From Allodiplogaster sudhausi (Eukaryota > Nematoda > Chromadorea > Rhabditida > Diplogasteridae): a stretch of 64,000 bases of DNA. The notes under the pieces are model-generated. The model was not told where the DNA came from, searched no databases, and worked only from the letters and a program-made list of their open reading frames with translations. How positions within the stretch are numbered: position 1 is the stretch's first letter; every line of letters starts with the position of its first letter. Where the stretch lies: contig CALZFC010000143.1 in assembly GCA_945643635.1 (NCBI GenBank), forward strand, positions 70,001 through 134,000, read 5' to 3'. This document shows, piece after piece, positions 28,498-40,194 of this stretch. The position numbers and the translations under genes were made by a program.

Positions 28498-28775
28498 TCT
28501 ATGTGGCATGACATTCTAGCCTACATTGCTTAATTGTGGCCGTCGTAGCCTGCAGTGTAATTCCCCGTGTGATTCTTCGTTCCGTGGGAGTGTAGTTGAC
28601 CTACCGCTGAGGTGGGAAGATAGCAATATGTGCTATCTATCCATTGATATTAGGGAGGGTGAACTCGTTGAGATGTGAAAGTGCAACGCTGGGGGTGTCT
28701 AGCAAAAAACCGGATTAACACTTTGCAAAGGCAGAGGGAAACGTTCTCACTGATCACTTGAGGCTGTCGGCACGT
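28498..28775. other. Short intergenic stretch, nothing recognised
   Basis: No open frame or structured RNA was recognised between the TPR poly(A) signal and the tRNA. Confidence 0.4.
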
Positions 28776-28847
28776 GGGGGTATAGCTCAGTGGTAGAGCG
28801 CTCGCTTAGCATGCGAGAGGGCTGGGGTTCAATTCCCCATACCTCCA
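28776..28847 (+). tRNA. tRNA-Ala (anticodon AGC)
   Basis: Complete cloverleaf: acceptor GGGGGTA with TACCTCC, D arm GCTCAGTGGTAGAGC, anticodon arm CTCGC-TTAGCAT-GCGAG with anticodon AGC, T arm TGGGG-TTCAATT-CCCCA, then discriminator A. No intron. A and B boxes are intact, so it should be transcribed by RNA polymerase III from its internal promoter. Confidence 0.96.
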
Positions 28848-30025
28848 GAAGTTTTTCCACCTTCTTACATCGACTTTTATTTAAATTATGAAGCAGATAT
28901 ACATCTTTAAGGGGCACAGTACTTGGTGAGATTTAATGGGTTCTGCCGCTAGTATATGCCTTTAATTAATGCTCGTTTTCCAGTTCTTTCCGCTATTCTT
29001 TTTTTCTCATCATCTGCTTCATTATTTACGCTCTCATTCTCTCGCTCTCACTCTCTCTCTCGTTCTCAATCTCTCACTCACTCTCTCTCTCTCTTTCGCT
29101 TTCTATCTCCTAGTTTACTTCTCTATCTATGTTTCTACATCGCAGCCAATTTTAGAATGCATTTTCATCATTTTTTCGGATATGTATTAAACAATATGTA
29201 TTAAATAACCATAAACAATTTTTTTCGCGTCTGAACTGCTTGAGAACCATCTCGTCCGAATTTAGAACATCCATCTCGCTCAGCAGGAAGAAATTGATTG
29301 GTCAATCAGCAAAAGGCAGAAAAAGGTACTCGAAAGGAGGATTCATTGGGTTGTGAGTGGAAAAGAGACCCAACAGGGACACAGAAAAGTAAAGGGATAT
29401 GCATTAAATGAAGAGATCCATGCAAATATAGTGACTGAAATAATGTTTTATTCCTGTTCGCGTGAAGTTCTTGAAGTTCTCTAGCACTGCCAAAGTGCAT
29501 TTGCAAAAGCGCTGAGAACTATGTAACAATAAGTCAAATTATGAGGAAAGCAAAATGCCTCCTGCGAATTCCTTTTCATTCCACAATGTTACCTTCATCG
29601 AGTGCGGATGACTCCGCCCCTTCTCAAGCTCAGCTGAGGTCCTCTTACCTTTTCTAAAGAATCTTTTTTTTCATACTGTAGATTTCCAATGCCTGTATTG
29701 TAAAGGTTATTCAAAGTTATTATCCTGATTAAAATTAAATAAAAATCCTGCAATTTCTAGTACAGGTGTTTTATCAGCAAATTTTTAATGATGGTCTTTT
29801 AAAGGTTAAAACGTTTTTGACAATACAGTGAAACAATCGAACAAAATTGTATTTCTTTTCCTTTACACTTTCTGTGACGCAGTTAGGAACTATGCGCGTG
29901 ACCCGAATTCTCGATGGTTCGCCGATATTTTATACTTGTTTAAGAAGAAAAAAGAAGATCTTCCCCACTATATGCCGTTATGAAACAACGCTATTTCACC
30001 TTCTCCAATTCCTTGTGCTTTTCAG
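28848..30025. other. Intergenic, no gene seen; CT tract at 29030-29100
   Basis: No exon could be supported. An upstream start for the next gene may lie here: an ATG at 29891 is possible but its phase does not fit the first confident exon. Confidence 0.45.
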
Positions 30026-33000
30026 TGCCAATAATTGCCCGCTGATCGAGGAGAGGGCTCTAGAGTACTTTAGCAGATGCATCAACGGTTCTACGTTGCC
30101 TGCTCACTATGGCAAAATCACTCTGGTGCGGCTTCGCCCTTTAATTCGGCCATACATTCCCATGCGGAATGTTATCATTCCACTTTCTCTTTTCGACTGA
30201 CCAATTCAGTCGATATTAATCGCAGATGTGCAAATCGGCGTCGTCTCTAGAGATCCACTCCAACATATTAACTCAAAGACAATTTCTTCTATCTGAGTAG
30301 TTGAACTTATGCATGCAAATTATATTCATGTAAATTGTTGTATGATCACTGCAACATGTTAACACAGAGATGAGTATGCTTCTCTCTGAGAATGAACATT
30401 TGTACGTGCAAATTAAAGCATGAGAAGATCTCCTTTGTAGTCAATGGCATTCATTCGAGTGGCCATCGAGAAGACTCATTCGCCATCGACGCAATCGGCT
30501 TCTATCAACGCTCTCTTCATCCTGCTCGCCGAACCCGTCCACGACCAAATCCACGGGCGTTCCGTGAGAAACAAAAAAATTGAAGATGTTTTTATTAACA
30601 ATATTGTTTAAAAAATAAGCATAATATATACAAAAAGTTATTAGAATTTCAAATTAACAATTTGCAGGTATCTAAGTAGTCAACATTTCAGGAGATCTTC
30701 TGGCCGCTGATCGCACGCCTCTTCAAGGCCGCCGACGCCGAGGGCAACCATGCACTCATGGATAGACTCTGCTGCGTGCTCAGGCTTCAAGGCAGTGGAT
30801 GCGCGCAGTGTGAAGCACACATTGTCAGATCGAAGAGCTATAAAGAGTGCGGAGGGGAGGGTCAGTGGAAGGGAGGCAATAGATTGAGAACGGAAAAACG
30901 TGTCAGGCAAAGTGAAGGAAAGTGAATATGGAAAGATTAAAAAATATGTATAGCATATATTCATACATATATAAAATATATACGATGCATACGATGAACA
31001 CGATGCCGAGCAAAATTGTATAAACTTTTAGATTTCTTTGGACTATTTCGAACAAATTAAATGTAAGGGCGGTTTCCCTATTCAGCAGCATCATCTTCCT
31101 GACCTCCCGGCTACTCTCCTCCGTCGCTTCTCCAACATGGCCGAATCGCCATTCGAGAAAGATGGAGAGATGAATGCCTTCTGCAAGTTCACGGCGGCAA
31201 CGATCGCTCAAAGGTTGCACAAAAGAAACGGGAAGTTTGAAATCTATTTGGATTTCTGATTGGGGGGGGGGTCGACAAAAATAGATCGCCATTGCCCTTC
31301 TAGTCATTCTTCTCTTCCAGTTGGCACACGACTTTTGGCTGGCCGTTCGGCCATGCTTCCACAAGCGCGTTGTGTTGCTAGAAGAAATGCTTTTTTCCTC
31401 ATGGATGGAGGTTTGTTCGGGAATTTTCTTCGCTCTTTTTTTCTCTCGTTCTCTTAGACCCAGGGATTTCCAAAGCGGGCCGAGCCCGGGCCGGGCCCGC
31501 GTACCCTACGGGCTCGGCCCGGGCTTGGTTTTGGACATCCCTGCTTACACCTTAATCGGCCTGCTACTTTCTAGGAAGACTTCAGGAAAGCCTTCGCAAA
31601 GGCGGTGCTTCTGACCCTCATCCCCAACGATTCTTCGTTGAATGCATCCTTCACACAAACGACTGCATCGCGGGGTTTTTTTTTGTTCTCTTCTACTCAC
31701 TACCACCTCACTATCTACACTTTTCACCAGCCTCATGGAGATCAATAGAGAGTATAAGGGAGATCATATGAGTGACTGGTATGGATGGCGAGTTGGAAAG
31801 AAACAGAGAAAATTGAGTTGCAGAAGCATGGTTTACTCTATCTCGTACCTGGTGCGAATGAATGGAGGCGCCGACGTCTCTAGCGACCTTATCGACGCCG
31901 TCGTCAAGCGACTTCTGCAAGGCCGTCTCCATTGGCCCGGGACACACGTAATCTACTTCTACTCCTACCCACTCAAATCGTTGCTCCCCAGATCCCTAGT
32001 TTAAACAGTAACCCTACCGTAATTCTTCCAATTAATAACTAACCTTGATAGCCCATAACTCACCCCCTTTGGTAGACTAATGAATATCGAAACCGTTCAG
32101 GAGTACGATGCTAGCGTCGGCCCATACCATCACTGTGAATCTCTGCTCCATAACTGCTACGAGATTATTTGGAAACTCGCCCAGCGTCCGTCTCTCGGCG
32201 CGTTCGTGAAGGTTCTCAAGCATATGTATACGTAAATGGAATATGCATATTGCATATGTGTGTATTATATAAATTCAATATGCATACTCGAAGGAGCACA
32301 GTTACTCTTTTCAAATCTTGTTGCGCATTCTAAAGCTGCAATGGCTGAGTAGGAGGACGTGCTGCCACGCCTCAAGGATGCGACCGTCAGCCGACTCGAG
32401 CGCATGGACGAAATGCCGTATTGTTTGCGCGAAGACATCAATACGGCGCTCGATCTCGTCCGCGAGTATTTCAGACGCAACTCGCACGACGACGACTACG
32501 ACAAGGTTTGCATGTTCACCGGTAGACTAGTTTAGCAACACAAGTTGATTATTTAAGTAAACTTGTGCAATTATGACTCTAATTATTAGCGGCCGTAACG
32601 CAAGACCATTTTTACGAGAAGAATTGCCGTGCACAGAATAACTTGTAAGAAAAATGAATTGATTAACTCAATATGTTAAAATAGTATGGCTTGAGAAAAT
32701 AAATACATACTTTAACAGGTCATCGCCGCCGTCCTCACCGGCATCTACAAGTGCATTGAGTCGACGTCCTCGCACCATAACCAGCTCCTGACAATTGATT
32801 CGCTCATAAGATGGGCCGGATTCAATTACATGGCCTATCGGGTTACTTTTTTCTCTAAGCCCATGGGGATTTTTGTGCTGTTCGGAGCATAGCAATGGAG
32901 TAGGAGTGATAGCACACTCCTCAAGTGCTGTTGGGGCCTGGCCCACCCTTCGGGAAGTCGCTCCCCCCGCTCTCTTAATCGTCACATGCCAGGAGGTTCA

Positions 33001-36000
33001 GTGTTGCCAGCCATTCCCTTCACCCCTTCCCCCTTCTTTCATTTAGTCCGCACTGATAGCACGACATGGTATTACACTTATTTGAATATGTTGTCACATC
33101 TTTAATTGATGTATGAATAAATAAATAAATAAATAAAAAAGAGAGCTGCTGCGACTTGCAGCCTGACAACGGCAATCACTTCGCACGCCACCTCCGGAGA
33201 GCGCTTCTTTCCAACGACAAGGTCACGCTCTTCTTCGCCGAGGCCCTCTTCCGCGAACGGCCGTGCATTGCAGCGTGCGTTCACTCTGTTCATTCATTGC
33301 GGAAGAAATTAGTATGAAAATCTTGATGGCACCAAAGCAGAATAGTGCAATTATTGCATTCTAAAATAAAATGCAACGATATTTGCTCGCTATATGTTAA
33401 TAACAAGCCTGTGTTTGCATGCAAAAACAAATTATATATGTACATACATATTTCGGCTGTCATATTGAAATAATTCATTATTTTTGCTACATATATATAT
33501 ATATATACATAGATATTTCAGCTGTCATATTGAAATAGTAATTTTATGCACAATAACTGAATAAGAAATAAACAGATTTATCGTGGGGAGACTCCCCACC
33601 GTCTTGAACTCGGAATGGAACACGGATTGCATGACTTTTGTCAACTGCATCGTCCAGTGTCTCCGAAGTGTCCTCAAGAGTGGAGTGTCGGTGGGTGTGT
33701 TCGTTGCCGAAGCAACCGTAGTCCTAATATACTGTAGCCCATTTAGTTGCATTAAGAATTTAACTCGAGATTCCGTTGAATGTTCAGTCGTTGTACGAGT
33801 GCAACTGCGAGTACCACTGTGATCTTCTCATCAAGGAGTGCTTGAAAGCTCTTGCGCTTTTCGTGAACCCATCGTCTTTCGGCGCCATCTGCGAAGTCAG
33901 CCACGTTTTCAACATTCTTCTTATACCGATCAAATCTCTAAGCTCAACTGATTAAAAAATGTGCAGCAAATAATTCATATCTAGTAAAACGAGTGGCAAA
34001 CGATTGCAATGAGCATATCCATAGAGTATATGCCTTCTCCTCATTCTGTAGTGAGGCCCTAAGTCCTGTCCAATATCGAATGGTCGTAGGGGGTGTAGCT
34101 CAGTGGTAGAGTAGCCGACTCATGAGTAGGTGTTCCCGGATTCGAACCCCGGTGCCTGCCTCTTCGTTACAATTCGCGCTTTCTCTGAGATCGACGACCT
34201 GACCGAGCTCGTCCGCGTCGCCGTCTCCGCTTCTGTTTCCGTTGATCGGAACGAGCAGCGGAACAACAAACTTCGGTGGTCCGCAGCCGTCTTTTACAAG
34301 CTCCTTCTGGAGGAGGGCGAAAAGCAGGGAAGAATGGAAGAGCTGCTCGAGAACGGTTCGCACTCTTCAATTGACACAATTAGAGATGCAGACAACAGAG
34401 AAAGAGGGCGATTGCGACGGAGCGAGGCGGAGTGAGAGAGTGTAAGATAGAGAGAGGACGAGAGAGAAAGAAAGACAGGAAGAAAGATGGAGAGGGCGAC
34501 GATTTGTACAAGTCTTATTGCTTAAACAGCGACTCCTTCCCCCCCCCCACTCATCAAAATCTTGCCTCTTTTCTGCAGGCGTGCTCTTGGCATTGCTCGA
34601 GCTGCAGACAGAAGCGAGGATACTCGCTCAACCGCTGCTCGAACGAATCTCGAAGGAGTACCCGGGTTGGGCTGCCAAAGTCGTCAGCCGCTATGATCCT
34701 CCTTCTGTCTTCCATCAGACCGCCAGTCGCTATGCGTACGGGTCCCAACACTCTTCATCGGCAATAATTGTGGCTCCTTGAAGCGTGTGGAAACATTGAT
34801 CTAAAGCTAAAATTGAAATAGAAAAGGACCTAACAAATTGTTTAAAGCTGCAACAATTCTAAAACATTACTTTAAGCGCCGCACCGCTCGATAAGTCGCT
34901 GTTCTTCGACCACCGTATTATTGCGGAAGAGCCTCTTTCTTTGGAGTATGATGATCTTCTCCCTGTAAGTGAATCTTCCTGACATAGAACCTTATTAGTC
35001 CTTTCTTCTCTTCCTTGTTAAATTATTTGTCTCTATCTTTCGAAATAATACATTTATTCTTTGCAGAACGGCGCAACAGAGAACAGCGACATCGGCTCCG
35101 AGACTGCTTCTTCTGGTTAGCCCGTGGATATCTCTGGGGGGGGGGGGAGTATACACAGACGTGGAAGGCTTCTATCTTCTGGGTTCGATTATACCCTTTT
35201 TGAACCTTTAAATCTTGGGAATCTCGATCAGAATTGTTTGTCTAGATTTCTTACTCTTCATTTTGTCACTCGCCACTACTCGCATACAATGTTCCCTCAG
35301 ACATGCCCTCGCTGGCCACGGCGTCGCCGACTCGTGCGGCCGCCTCGGATGACTCGGATGGCCTCTTCTCTATTCCGTTGACCATTCTGCTGTTCGTCTC
35401 CTCTTTCCTCGCATTCGGTGATCTCGCTGCCCTCCGTCTCTCCAGTCTTGCTGGCAATGCGGTTATTTAATCATGAATTCAGCGTTTTTTTCTTGCCTCT
35501 TCTGATCAGTATTTCCTTTTTTTTTAAATCTTGATGAATTTATTTATTGTTGGTCTAATTAAGGTCCATATTTTTTAAATATTTTTTTAAGTAAAAAAAC
35601 ATATATGTATGTGTGCATTTATTTTCGAAAACTTTTGCAGTGGGTCTTACATCAACTTCGCACGATCTCCGTGCTATCTCTAGCCATGCTCCGCCACCTG
35701 GTTCCCAGTGTGCCACACTCTGTCCACACACTCTGGGACGTGCAAGCAGCCTGGTCTCGAGTAATGCAGTTCTTGAGTCCGAGCTCAATCCGCAAACTGG
35801 ACTTCACTGGCATTGACACAGTTGGTGTCCGACAGCTGCAGAAGCTCTTCAAGGTTTGCCAATTTTTCTTTCTTCTCTTTTGGCAATCGAGTATCGGAAA
35901 GATTGGGATTATTATTATAGTTAATATTAAATACTTTTTCGTTGATACTTAAACTTGATTAAATATGTATCGCTTAGAAGCGATTGCTTGAGGTGTTGTC

Positions 36001-36541
36001 ATTTTGTAAAGAATGATATAACATTTTCATTTATCATTCGTGTTTATTCATTTATACTCGATTGATGACGCTTCTCCTTGAGGAGCCCTTTGAGTCGGTG
36101 ACGACGCTGAACCTTGACGGCTGCGTCATTTCGCCGACGACGCGGATTCTTCCCGAACGTGCGACGCATCACAGTCTCGCCGCGCCTCGCGCACCAAGTG
36201 TCAGTTCTCGAAAATCAATCAGAAAGAGTACAGCCATAGTCAATAGACAAGCAATAGAACTGTTGCAATAACTCATTTAAAGTGAAGTACTCAAGTTTTT
36301 TTCTTCATCCATGTCAACATTCTCTCATCCAACAACAATCGTGTAAATAAATAAATAAATAAATATATATATATATATATAGTTTAATTCGTTTTGAAGG
36401 GATTGCCACGACGAATTTCTGAAGACTGCAGAGATGCGCAGTAAAGCGCAACGTATCAAGGATGACGAGTTCGAGAGCCTTCTTCTGACGCTCATTGGCA
36501 CATTCCCGAGCCTCGAGATCACCGAGCTCGCTGCGGGATAA
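30026..36541 (+). CDS. Large helical (HEAT/ARM-like) protein with C-terminal F-box-like and LRR-like segments; 5' end not found
   Basis: Confident exons: 30026-30125, 30441-30563, 30692-30807, 31032-31062, 31086-31213, 31321-31410, 31575-31674, 31824-31947, 32101-32211, 32353-32505, 32719-32841, 33162-33274, 33576-33690, 33788-33895, 34190-34355, 34579-34735, 34877-34964, 35067-35115, 35301-35461, 35641-35853, 36083-36197 and about 36399-36541 (stop taa). Most of the product is short amphipathic helices, typical of HEAT/ARM solenoids. FSIPLTILLFVSSFLAFGDL near the end resembles an F-box, and SIRKLDFTGIDTVGVRQLQ plus VTTLNLDGC look like leucine-rich repeats, which would suit a ubiquitin-ligase adaptor. 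Phase does not close by one base at 31213/31321, 31674/31824 and 36197/36399: real frameshifts, assembly indels or missed exons. It could also be two genes. I could not name the family. Confidence 0.6.
31461..31543. mobile_element. Tiny hAT-type MITE, very GC-rich
   Basis: Starts CAGGGATTTCCAAA and ends TTTGGACATCCCTG (13 of 14 match as inverted repeat). It is flanked by CTTAGACC and CTTACACC, a 7 of 8 match, as expected for an 8-base hAT target duplication. The 83-base body is composed of GGGCC/CGGGC repeats. It lies in an intron of the HEAT/F-box gene. Confidence 0.7.
32886..32992. repeat. Dispersed repeat, copy 1
   Basis: The string ccttcgggaagtcgctc and its surroundings recur at about 48125-48220 (ccttcgggaagtcgctcacc). 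Intronic here. Confidence 0.55.
33449..33535. repeat. Short direct repeat in an intron
   Basis: ATATTTC(G/A)GCTGTCATATTGAAATA occurs at about 33448 and 33508, separated by an AT run. Confidence 0.6.
34089..34160 (+). other. tRNA-like sequence / tRNA pseudogene
   Basis: Has a good A box (TAGCTCAGTGGTAGAG) and B box (GGATTCGAACCCC) at correct spacing, with CAT in the anticodon position. Anticodon and acceptor stems are poorly paired. It lies in the intron just before HEAT-gene exon 34190-34355. Probably a decayed tRNA or SINE head. Confidence 0.5.
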
Positions 36542-36714
36542 GGTTTGATCCATTAATAATATATAGACTTAATAAAAATTATTTTCGGCTAAATCGTAAA
36601 ACAAGGATTCCAAAACTTAACATAAATGATTAATTTCAATAATTAAGAGTAGAAAAGATAGCAATAATAATTAATTACACATGTCGTGAACGAAACCCTC
36701 AACAAGATACTAAG
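36542..36714. other. Short AT-rich intergenic stretch
   Basis: Nothing recognised between the HEAT/F-box stop and the tRNA-like element. Confidence 0.4.
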
Positions 36715-36790
36715 GGTAGCCGGTTAGCCGAGAAGTAAGGTGATAGGAAAGAGAAGCAGGGTGCCCGGGTTCGAATCCGCCCTTGTACCT
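36715..36790 (+). other. tRNA-like sequence
   Basis: TAGCCGAG-type A box and CGGGTTCGAATCC B box are present with first and last bases able to pair (GGTA...TACC), but no clear anticodon stem. It may be a tRNA-derived element. Confidence 0.4.
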
Positions 36791-36903
36791 ATGTGGCTGT
36801 GATACTAAAAAGAGACGCGATCAAACTCATAATCAGAATTCAGAGCACCCTTCTTGCTTCGTCTTCCCTGGCGTCCTCTTCGCTCTTGAATGGCTTCGCT
36901 CCT

Positions 36904-37652
36904 TCATAGAGCCCCTTTCAATAAATTTTTGTGTTCGAGTTCTGTGAAGCTGAATAATATTAACAAATAGTTAAGTTTCCCTTTTTTAGGAGTAGAATAG
37001 ATGGGAAAATTAACTTGATCAAACACGTTTCGAAAGAGTCGGTGAAACGTAAGCTTACCAAGACTTCCGAATTTCTCAGCTACTTGAACCATCTGTCCGA
37101 CTTGGGGAAGTAAATCACGGATGTGTCCATGGGTGTAAATTGAGCAACACAGGCAAAAGCGAGAAGCAGAGGGAGAAGTCGCGGATGGAAGAGACGATGC
37201 ATGATCTGGATTGGGCTGAGGGCTGCCATTCAATCGGAGCCTTAGCCTCCTTGGCCTTCTTTGCGTCCTTGAAAGCGTGCGAATAGGCGGGCTCTCTAGG
37301 CTTCGCCGGCTTGAGCTTCTTGAGTCCCTCCACGAATCCCTGGAGCTCGAGCGCGAGCACCCGACAATCGGCGGGTTCAAGAACGCCATCATCAAAGGCC
37401 GGCGAGAACACGCGAGAGAAGCGGCCGGCGTACGACGCGATCGAGTCCGCAACCAGTTCGGGGAGCTTGTCGTGGATGAGTTCGGTCAGCTTGACGCCGC
37501 CCTTCTTTAGCTGGCCGCACGAGACAGGTGGGCTAGTATTATGGTATGACGAAAGGCGTAAAAATGTCCCCTTTCAGCAGCCGAACTGCCACTCTTGTCT
37601 CGGCTTCGTCATCAATGATACCTTCAACGCTCTCTGCTACAATCTTCCAGAT
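36904..37652 (-). CDS. Unidentified helical protein, C-terminal part
   Basis: Exons 37587-37652, 37196-37510, 37059-37092 and 36904-36941 join in phase and end at tga. The product reads IWKIVAESVEGIIDDEAE, then KGGVKLTELIHDKLPELVAD and a Lys/Ala-rich linker (KDAKKAKEAKAPIEWQP). It ends LLKGAL. It is charged and helical with no membrane segment. No 5' exon was found upstream of 37652. I do not recognise the family. The plus-strand frames over the same DNA are Arg-rich shadows. Confidence 0.45.
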
Positions 37653-38299
37653 CTGAGCTACTTTACATCGCCGAGATCTCTCTGCGCATAGTTGTTAATT
37701 TGAATTGGTAAAATGGAAAATGAAACTATCATCAGCATGGCGGCTGCCCACTGAGAAAGTGCTGAATTTGTCCACTCCCAACTTAAAGATGGACCAACAG
37801 TCACGCCTAGACAAACGAGATCAAAGGATTCCGAGATTGTACAAATCCGTGGAGTGAAAATGGTGCTTGAAAGATGGGAAATTATTAATCTGTTTTCATT
37901 TTTCCATAGTGATCTTTGAACAAGAAAAAGATGACGAGAGTGAGACAGGAAGACATATGAACTTGAAATAAAAAAGGATTATTGGAAACAGGGAAAGAAT
38001 AAAGAGCTTGATAAAAGTACGTACACGTTTGTATATCTGCCGCATGTTTGCAGGTTCTTTCCTACATCTCTCTTCCGCAGTCACATGCTTTTGTGACAAG
38101 GTCAGATTTGTTTTACAAGAACAAGCTAAATAAAAAGAGCGAAAAATATCCGTTACTTGTATTTCTACGGATATAAAGCAATGGATATAGAGAGTTAATG
38201 ACTGCATATCTTAAAGAAGTTGTCCATCGGCCATAAAATATGTAACCAGTTCGTGTCTACAGTGATTTTAAGCTTCATGGAATGAATCTGTAATGTTAG

Positions 38300-38838
38300 G
38301 TGAGCTTCTGCGATGGCGGAGCTCATGCTCCGGTCTACCGAGTCATTTCGGGCGACCTCGATTGCTATGCAGGGAAATCGGGCGAGCAAACCTGCAAAGT
38401 CATTAAGTGTTCTCTCCTTTTATGGCATTGTGTAACAAGCAATTACAATTGATATTGAAATCAACACTTGAAGAGCGTCAACGTTCTTCTTAAGGGTCAA
38501 CTTTGCTTTGTGATGCGACACTTTGACGACTCAACATGGGAAGTTCGCGGTTGTTTCTCTCTCCCAGATGCCAGCTTGGCGAACACAAAAATTGCGGTTA
38601 TTTTATTTTTCTTTTTAGGAATAAAACGACTATTCAATGTAAGTTTGAAGGAATAGCCGAATTCGTTATTTATTCAGGCTTTGTGAATTTTGAAGAAGGC
38701 ACTCCGTCATTTCAGTTTGGCTCTTTCAGCATGGGCAGCCTTAATGGCTACAATTGCAAAACCTCACTTTGCAACCGGGACGCGTCGACGGCACGCGATG
38801 CGGTTGACGGAACGTTTCCCGTATGCGCCAGCAAGCAG
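38300..38838 (+). CDS. Ly-6/ET-module-like cysteine-rich secreted protein
   Basis: Three phase-0 exons, 38300-38398, 38474-38596 and 38716-38838, give a cysteine pattern LDCYAG, GEQTCK, GQLCFVM, VRGCFS, YNCKTSLCN. The ending CN after paired cysteines is the signature of Ly-6/three-finger domains and of the nematode ET module, which are extracellular and often GPI-anchored. Each exon is open in one frame only. The 5' signal-peptide exon and the 3' end were not located. Possible 3' exons lie at 39418-39531 and 39846-40099, the latter containing a hydrophobic stretch (MMFILIYINLICRNI), but phase is not proven. Function is unknown. Confidence 0.6.
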
Positions 38839-39560
38839 GTTACGCGTTACTGCCTTCTCGAGCCCCCAGCGTTTGTTAGCATAAAAATTTCTGCACAGAT
38901 AACTCTTTGTCTCGCGTTTACCGCAGCGGGAATACACCTAAAGTGACGAAGCAACATACATTCTACTATCAATTTTCTTCGGTGATCGTTATTTTCTTAA
39001 ATCTATATGAGTTTGTTTTAATTTTCTCCGGTCTTTTCTCAATATTCTTTTGTAGTTGCTCCATATATTCGTGAAAAGTAAAGAATCTTGGAATACCGTC
39101 TTATCCGGTACTTTGCCGCAAACTCATATATCGTTAGTACGTGTTCAACCAATCTAGACTGTATATGCTGAGAAGTGGGCAGGTGATTATGAGGCAATTT
39201 CATCTAAAATTGCCTTTTCCGACATGCACGAAGGCGTTGAGGCAAATATACGGATGAGAGCAGGTAGAAAGGAAGAGATAACAAAAGAAGTCATCACAGA
39301 TGGTGAGAGGTGGGAGAGAGAAAGAGAGATAGGGAGAGATAATGGAAAAAAGAGAGAGAGAGGCGAGGTTGAAGTGACATGTTACATCGATTTCCTCCGT
39401 CCATTGTAGCCACTCACTATTCCATTCAAGCGGCAGCGGCCTTTCCTCTCTTCGCCCTCAAGACGGCGATTTCTAGACATTCCTGGCAGCATACATCTGC
39501 CTCTGTAACGACTGCTATGACTTATCGAGTAAGTTACTTTTTAGATATTTACATATGTAT

Positions 39561-39618
39561 AATAACTGTTCAAAGATATGTGTGTACATATGTACACACA
39601 TATCTTTGAACAGTTATT
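39561..39618. repeat. Perfect 58-base palindrome
   Basis: The 29-base arm starting aataactgttcaaagatatg is followed with no spacer by its exact reverse complement. It could form a cruciform or, if transcribed, a perfect hairpin. No flanking duplication is obvious. Confidence 0.9.
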
Positions 39619-40194
39619 TCGGCCTTTAAACGCTATCAGGAAATAATAATAATAATAGTATTTCTCGTATTACAGTGTTCTCCGACGATTTCGTCATATT
39701 CTTTCAGCAAACTTCCTTACCATTAGACTTATCGTCCTGGAATCTACTCAACGGACCGACGAAACCTAAAGCACGTGTTTTTACTATATCTGTTGTAGAC
39801 TTAAATATTTATGAGAAAACGGTCCTATCGAGTTTGATTATTCAGGCGAGGAAGATCCGCCTTCACGACTTCTGAACACAATGATGTTCATCCTCATCTA
39901 CATCAACCTCATTTGCCGCAACATAAGCAGCGTCCATAGACACAACCAGACAAGAACCGACTTCTACAGAAGAAGTGAACTTCATCTCTTCAGAACTACA
40001 CAAGAAGACTTTTTTTTTATTTCACAAGTCAGAATTAGTAAGAATAAAACCCAACGATTCCGTCCGAAGCTTCTTTCTCGAAGTCTTTTAGTGCCATGAG
40101 AGGAGAACGTTGTGAGAGTTGGAAAGAGGGTAAAAGAAACGAAGGAGAACGATTGAAAAAAGAACGCTTTATTCGTATCAAAAAACACAGAATT

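Noticed and set aside
30440..30583. Frame reading NGIHSSGHREDSFAIDAIGF
   Set aside because: The alternative frame (FIRVAIEKTHSPSTQ) joins neighbouring exons in phase and is helical like the rest of the protein.
34089..34160. Functional tRNA-Met
   Set aside because: CAT is at the right place, but the anticodon and acceptor stems do not pair, so it was called tRNA-like only.
37277..37691. Plus-strand frames, including a cysteine-containing QPNCHSCLGFV stretch that looked saposin-like
   Set aside because: The minus strand over the same bases gives phase-consistent exons with better composition. The plus frame has no upstream exon that joins in frame.
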